Shown: piece by piece, positions 60,409 to 64,000 of the stretch | How the letters are laid out: every line of letters begins with the position of its first letter | How positions within the stretch are numbered: position 1 is the stretch's first letter | Origin: Streptomyces reniochalinae | GTDB lineage: Bacteria; Actinomycetota; Actinomycetes; Streptomycetales; Streptomycetaceae | DNA length: 64,000 bases | Reading direction: 5' to 3' | NCBI RefSeq assembly: GCF_003323735.1 | Contig: NZ_QOIM01000021.1 | Location: forward strand, 124,001-188,000 | Program-made: the position numbers and the translations under genes | The notes under the pieces: model-generated | What the model saw: only the letters and a program-made list of their open reading frames with translations | Told to the model about the DNA's origin: nothing | The model's database searches: none

Positions 60409-62940
60409 TTGGCAACCAAACGACCTGAAGGCGTCTACCCCTACATCGGTACCGATGCGTGGGGCGAGCGACTCGCGAACGCTGTCATGAACACCTGCGA
60501 GCAGGAGGGCGTAATCCCACCTCCGCGCTCCGCGATTACCGAGGGTCTTGTCACCGCCCTTGGCGACACCGAGATCAAGAAGATCATCTCCACCTCGCGC
60601 GGCAAAAAGGTCCTCACACCCTCGGCGTGGCGCGTGGTCCAGTCAGGCGAGGACAAGGTTCTCCTGCTCCTATCCGACGTCCACGGCGCCGCCATGGTCC
60701 CATGGGATCTCAACGACCGGACCGTCAGCTCCTGGGCTCCGCCCAGCCCTGAAGCCACCCAGCGCGTAATCGAACTCGTCGCGGCTGAAGCTGACTTGAC
60801 GATGTCGCAGAAGGCCCAGAAGCTCGCCGAGAAGGAGCGCGATACCCGGCGGCGGGCGCCCAGCGATGATCCGCACGCCTCCTCGGCGCTCGCCGCGGCG
60901 GAGGAGAAGTACGCGCAGGCCACCAGGAGAGTGCGGGACGTCGAGCGCGCGAAGGCCGCCCTGCTCGCCGCGCTTGGCCAGCGTCGGCCCCGCCCGGTGG
61001 TGCGGGCGGCCGAGGAGGACGGCGAGCCGAAGGCGGCCCTCGTCCTCGCCGAGCAGCCGTACGACGTGGCCTTCCATATCCACGGCTACGCCGTGGAGAA
61101 TCTGCGACGCTCCGGCAAGACCCGCGGCTACGACTTGAAGGAGTCCATGGTCGCGGCCGGCCAGCTGACGCGCGGCATGAGCGTCCTCCAGCAATGGCAG
61201 GTCACCAACTCCAACGGCACCACCTCCCGGCTGTGGCGGATGGCCGCAGTGACGGCCAACAACCGCGCCTTGGCGCGCATGGACATCTTCGATCTTCGCT
61301 CGGAATATCTCGTGACCGGGATGCCCCAAGCCGCGGTGCCGCTGCCCAAGGGGCCGAACGACCCCACCCTGCTGCTACTCAACCAGCGGGAGATCCTCAA
61401 CCGCGTCTCGCATGCCTTCAACGACGTCAGCGCATTGGGGACGACTGAACCGGACCACAAAGCACTGCGGGCGATGAAGATCGCCACCGTACCGACTGAG
61501 ATCGTCATCGGCTGCAACAACCCAACCGCGCTGGAGCATGTGCTGCGGGCGCTGAACGTCAACGACCACCTGCGCGGAATTCAGCCGTACGATGAGGGCG
61601 CCCGCCTGATTGCCCTGTTCGCTACCCTTGTCGACGCTTACGCCAGGGAGGGCAAGCTCGGTTCGGTCCTCGCTGATGCCTTCCCCACCGCTAAGGGGAC
61701 CGGGCTGCTCGACCTGACCAGCGTGCGCGATGCCCTCACCGCGAACGGCCCCCTGGATCCGTTGGCCTCTTTGCTCCCGGACGACGAGAAGGTCACGCCG
61801 GCCACCCTGCGGGACATCGCCATCCGGGCGATCACCGCTCTTGTTTTCCCGGACGTTCCCCCAGAAAGTCGAGAGACCAGCAAGCGCCGGGTTCGTGACA
61901 CCGGCCCCTACTGGCCCATCGTGAAGTCCGCGCTCCAAGAGGCCCCGTGGAGCCAGGTCCGAGCCAAGACCGCCGAGGCCCGTACTCGGCTGTGGTCCGC
62001 CGCCGTCGCGCAGCTGTTCCTGCACCGCGCCAACATCCTCTCTGCGCTTGGTCTGTTTGGCACGACCGAGGTTAAGGAGGGCTCTGGGCAGGATCCGAGG
62101 GCGCTCAAGGAACTGCTCCTTGGGGCCGAGGCGGGAGACGCTACCGCGTGGGGCGCGCTGGTGCGCCGGATGACCCCCGCGCTCATCCATGCTCCCGAAC
62201 CGTTGATCACTCCCGGTCAAGGCAGCGAGGCGGGAGAGGGCCGCAAAGGGGTGCGCCGAACTCCGACGAACGCTCTCGCGGCCCTGACACTCGCCTACAC
62301 CGAGACGGTGCCGGACGTCAGCAGGGAACTGCTTATCGCGTTCGCGCGGTCCGTACTGCAGCACCCGGACGCGACCCAGGCGCCCGAAACTCCCGACGGC
62401 GGGCAGCCGATCTGTTACGGCGAGACCCTGTGGAAAGAGGAGGAACGCACGCCGATCGTGCCGGGGATGGTGCTAGCTCCCGATTTCAACGGCTATCCCA
62501 CCGCCTTCGTCGCCGACAAGGAGTGGTTCGACCATCTCTTCCCGTCGGACCTGAGCCGTTCGGCTCAGACCGGTGGCTCCGGCGGTGACGCCGGTGGCGA
62601 GGGGGCTAGCTCCGACACCACCGATCAGGCAGCCGACGCTACGACGGTGCAGGGGCAGGCTCCGCTGTCCGCCCCGCGTGACCGGCTGGCTAAGCTCCGG
62701 CGAGAACTTCCTGCTCGGATCGAGCTGGCCGAAGGTATCTACCAGCGTGCCGTAGAGGCCGCCAACGCTCTCCTGGCAGACTTCGACGAAGCCAGTCGGC
62801 TGCGCTCCCGGTTGGGGGAGGAGTCGCTGCCCGCCGACGAGAGGATCCAGTGGATGGAACGCCTGGCAGCCGCCCGTACGACGGCTCAGGCCAGTGCGAC
62901 CGTGCTTAGCAAGGTGGAGACGCTCATCTTGCAGGTTTAG
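60409..62940 (+). CDS. Large hypothetical protein (843 residues), island gene
   Basis: I do not recognise this protein. The TTG at 60409 is chosen as start because AAGGA lies about nine bases upstream and protein-like sequence begins there (ATKRPEGVYPYIGTDAWGER). A longer open frame upstream lacks protein character. Residues about 115-190 are helical and coiled-coil-like (LAEKERDTRRRAPSDDPHAS, ...EEKYAQATRRVRDVERAKAA). A central part has FHIHGYAVENLRRSGKTRGY and QWQVTNSNGTTSRLWRMAAV. It ends with an acidic linker and a second coiled coil (DRLAKLRRELPARIELAEGI). No signal peptide, membrane helix or standard NTPase motif. A 13-bp hairpin follows 133 bases after the stop. Confidence 0.8.
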   Translation: MATKRPEGVYPYIGTDAWGERLANAVMNTCEQEGVIPPPRSAITEGLVTALGDTEIKKIISTSRGKKVLTPSAWRVVQSGEDKVLLLLSDVHGAAMVPWDLNDRTVSSWAPPSPEATQRVIELVAAEADLTMSQKAQKLAEKERDTRRRAPSDDPHASSALAAAEEKYAQATRRVRDVERAKAALLAALGQRRPRPVVRAAEEDGEPKAALVLAEQPYDVAFHIHGYAVENLRRSGKTRGYDLKESMVAAGQLTRGMSVLQQWQVTNSNGTTSRLWRMAAVTANNRALARMDIFDLRSEYLVTGMPQAAVPLPKGPNDPTLLLLNQREILNRVSHAFNDVSALGTTEPDHKALRAMKIATVPTEIVIGCNNPTALEHVLRALNVNDHLRGIQPYDEGARLIALFATLVDAYAREGKLGSVLADAFPTAKGTGLLDLTSVRDALTANGPLDPLASLLPDDEKVTPATLRDIAIRAITALVFPDVPPESRETSKRRVRDTGPYWPIVKSALQEAPWSQVRAKTAEARTRLWSAAVAQLFLHRANILSALGLFGTTEVKEGSGQDPRALKELLLGAEAGDATAWGALVRRMTPALIHAPEPLITPGQGSEAGEGRKGVRRTPTNALAALTLAYTETVPDVSRELLIAFARSVLQHPDATQAPETPDGGQPICYGETLWKEEERTPIVPGMVLAPDFNGYPTAFVADKEWFDHLFPSDLSRSAQTGGSGGDAGGEGASSDTTDQAADATTVQGQAPLSAPRDRLAKLRRELPARIELAEGIYQRAVEAANALLADFDEASRLRSRLGEESLPADERIQWMERLAAARTTAQASATVLSKVETLILQV

Positions 62941-63072
62941 GAAGCGTACGCATCTGCTCGCACAGCGGAGACGGCCCACTCGCCACTCCGGGGGGAGGCT
63001 CAACGGTGGTGCGGACCTGATTCGATATGCAAATCAGCGGTCGTGGGCACCAACGAGTTTCTCGTCCCGCCG

Positions 63073-63107
63073 CTGTCTGCCTCTGTCACAACGGCAGAGG
63101 CAGACAG
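63073..63107 (+). terminator. Hairpin after the 843-residue protein gene
   Basis: Perfect 13-bp arms CTGTCTGCCTCTG and CAGAGGCAGACAG with a 9-base loop. The rest of 62941-63369 shows only a weak plus-strand frame from an ATG at 63119 that runs into the convergent CYTH gene; I do not call it. Confidence 0.7.
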
Positions 63108-63369
63108 CACGCGCAGCCATGAGTCGGTTCTTGCAAGAGACGCTCCAGTTCAGCGTCTTCGCTCCCAGCAATACACCCCTGGTTCCTCCAGGAGGAGATC
63201 TTGTCCGCCGCCCGCTCCCCGACCGGACGGCTTGGCGCGATAGCGAGCGCCTGGGCCAGTTCGCGGACCAGCTGCTCCAGGTTCAGCGTTCTTCGACGAT
63301 CATTCCCGCAGTACGCTCTCCCCTGGGAAAAACAACCTGGATCACGACTTACCTAGAACGCTTCTCCTG

Positions 63370-63915
63370 TTATTCGAACAGAAGAGTCGACTCGGCAAGG
63401 ATGTCCCGCCCCATCTCGCTCTTGTAGATGAGGTCGATGCTCCCGTACCGCGCCTGTGCGTAGTCGAAGCCGAGGTCGGCGACGGCCTTGCGGACGGCGT
63501 CTTCGGAGGGTCCTTCGATCTCGATGAAGGTGGGGAGGTCGGGCCAGGTGTCGAGATCGTATTTGATGTCGCCGAGCTGCCATTCCTCGCGGTAGTTCTG
63601 CTGGTACCGGACCTGGCGGAGGCCGGTGGCCTTGAGGAGTTCGGCGGTCTTGTCGAGGCTGTCGACCTCGATCTCGATCTCGGTGGTGCCGTTGATGGTG
63701 GTGGCGTCGCTGACCTGCTTGAGGGTGAGGGTGGTCTTGCCGCCCTCGTCGCGGAGGCGGAGCCACTGCTCGCCCTGGACGGCGTCGTTCTCGAAGATCA
63801 GGCGGGTGAACATGGTCTTGTCGAAGACGAGCTGGGCGCCGGCGGTGCGGAGTTGGGCGCGGACGGCGTCGACGTCGATGTTGAGGAACTTGGCCTCGTA
63901 CTCGTTCTGGGGCAT
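63370..63915 (-). CDS. CYTH domain protein (class IV adenylate cyclase-like)
   Basis: A 181-residue protein starting MPQNEYEAKFLNID, with the ExExK signature at residues 5-9. It then shows the strand pattern of the CYTH tunnel: QWLRLRDEGGKTTLTLKQVS, TEIEIEVDSL, DTWPDLPTFIEIEGPSEDAV. It matches the CyaB-type cyclases/triphosphatases; the actual reaction is unknown. The ATG at 63913-63915 has AGGAG eleven bases upstream. It is clearly related to the CYTH protein at 794-1327 on the left island (shared DTWPxxPxxIEIEG block) but differs in sequence. A gene upstream on the same strand is cut by the window edge. Confidence 0.92.
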   Translation of the reverse strand: MPQNEYEAKFLNIDVDAVRAQLRTAGAQLVFDKTMFTRLIFENDAVQGEQWLRLRDEGGKTTLTLKQVSDATTINGTTEIEIEVDSLDKTAELLKATGLRQVRYQQNYREEWQLGDIKYDLDTWPDLPTFIEIEGPSEDAVRKAVADLGFDYAQARYGSIDLIYKSEMGRDILAESTLLFE

Positions 63916-63941
63916 CGCTGGTGGGCTCCTGGGCTGGTCTC

Positions 63942-64000
63942 TTACGTGGTCAGGTCGTGGAGGTCGCGCTCGCGCAGGTGGGCGATCTCGATGCTCGCCT
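63942..64000 (-). CDS. C-terminal end of an upstream gene (partial)
   Basis: The minus strand ends a coding frame here: ASIEIAHLRERDLHDLTT then TAA (63942-63944). It lies 26 bases upstream of the CYTH start, so it is in the same operon. Too little is present to name it. Confidence 0.65.
   Translation of the reverse strand, partial: ASIEIAHLRERDLHDLTT

Noticed and set aside
63119..63427. A 102-codon plus-strand frame after the large island gene
   Set aside because: It has no clear ribosome site and overlaps the convergent CYTH gene, and its end is antisense to that gene.

Overview
The window is high-GC DNA (about 72 percent) with GTG and TTG starts, frequent 4-bp start/stop overlaps and a gene order (ffs-dnaX-ybaB-recR-ask-ECF sigma, and a cob cluster) typical of Streptomyces or a close relative. 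Everything here is read from the sequence alone. Family names come from recognised motifs, and no search was run.

Layout. (1) 1-6713 looks like the right end of an integrated element. It holds a minus-strand operon (RsbW-like ATPase, two unknown proteins, a CYTH protein and a frameshifted radical SAM gene), a divergent XRE regulator and small unknown genes. It ends at a 3' fragment of a tRNA-Lys gene followed by that tRNA's terminator. (2) 6714-20086 is chromosomal: a TetR regulator with two matching operators, a DUF4232-type lipoprotein, a PAP2/diacylglycerol kinase fusion beside a second PAP2 protein, a rhodanese, an AraC-VOC-UvrA-like module, a secreted trypsin-like protease and two tandem related Cys-containing anchored proteins. 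(3) 20087-25038 is a 4.8-kb relic of a conjugative element inserted in tRNA-Ser(GGA), bounded by perfect 115-bp direct repeats. It contains a VirB4-like ATPase relic, a DUF4913 gene and two unknown genes, one with 39-bp repeats. (4) 25100-36800 is housekeeping core: 4.5S RNA, dnaX, ybaB, recR, a DUF5063 protein, aspartokinase with an internal beta start, a sigma factor with its membrane partner, SURF1 and an S9 peptidase.

(5) 36800-51260 is the cobalamin (corrin ring) cluster. cobL-cobM and cobK are on the plus strand, cbiD and cobG-cobH-cobIJ on the minus strand, and cobN follows an adenosylcobalamin riboswitch. A 32-codon Trp-rich ORF sits in front of a strong hairpin at 41150-41291. (6) 51300-56090 holds a NarL-type two-component system, a TetR gene with paired palindromes, a coiled-coil HTH-like protein and a small membrane protein. 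(7) 56090-64000 is a second accretion region at a tRNA-Pro(CGG) 3' fragment. A near-identical att-like core recurs at 59570, and a paralogue of alanyl-tRNA synthetase lacking its catalytic domain begins exactly there. An 843-residue protein of unknown function and a second CYTH protein follow.

The most unusual parts are the three tRNA insertion sites, the AlaRS editing/C-Ala fragment cut at an att core, CYTH genes on both flanking islands, and the orphan Trp-rich leader-like ORF.
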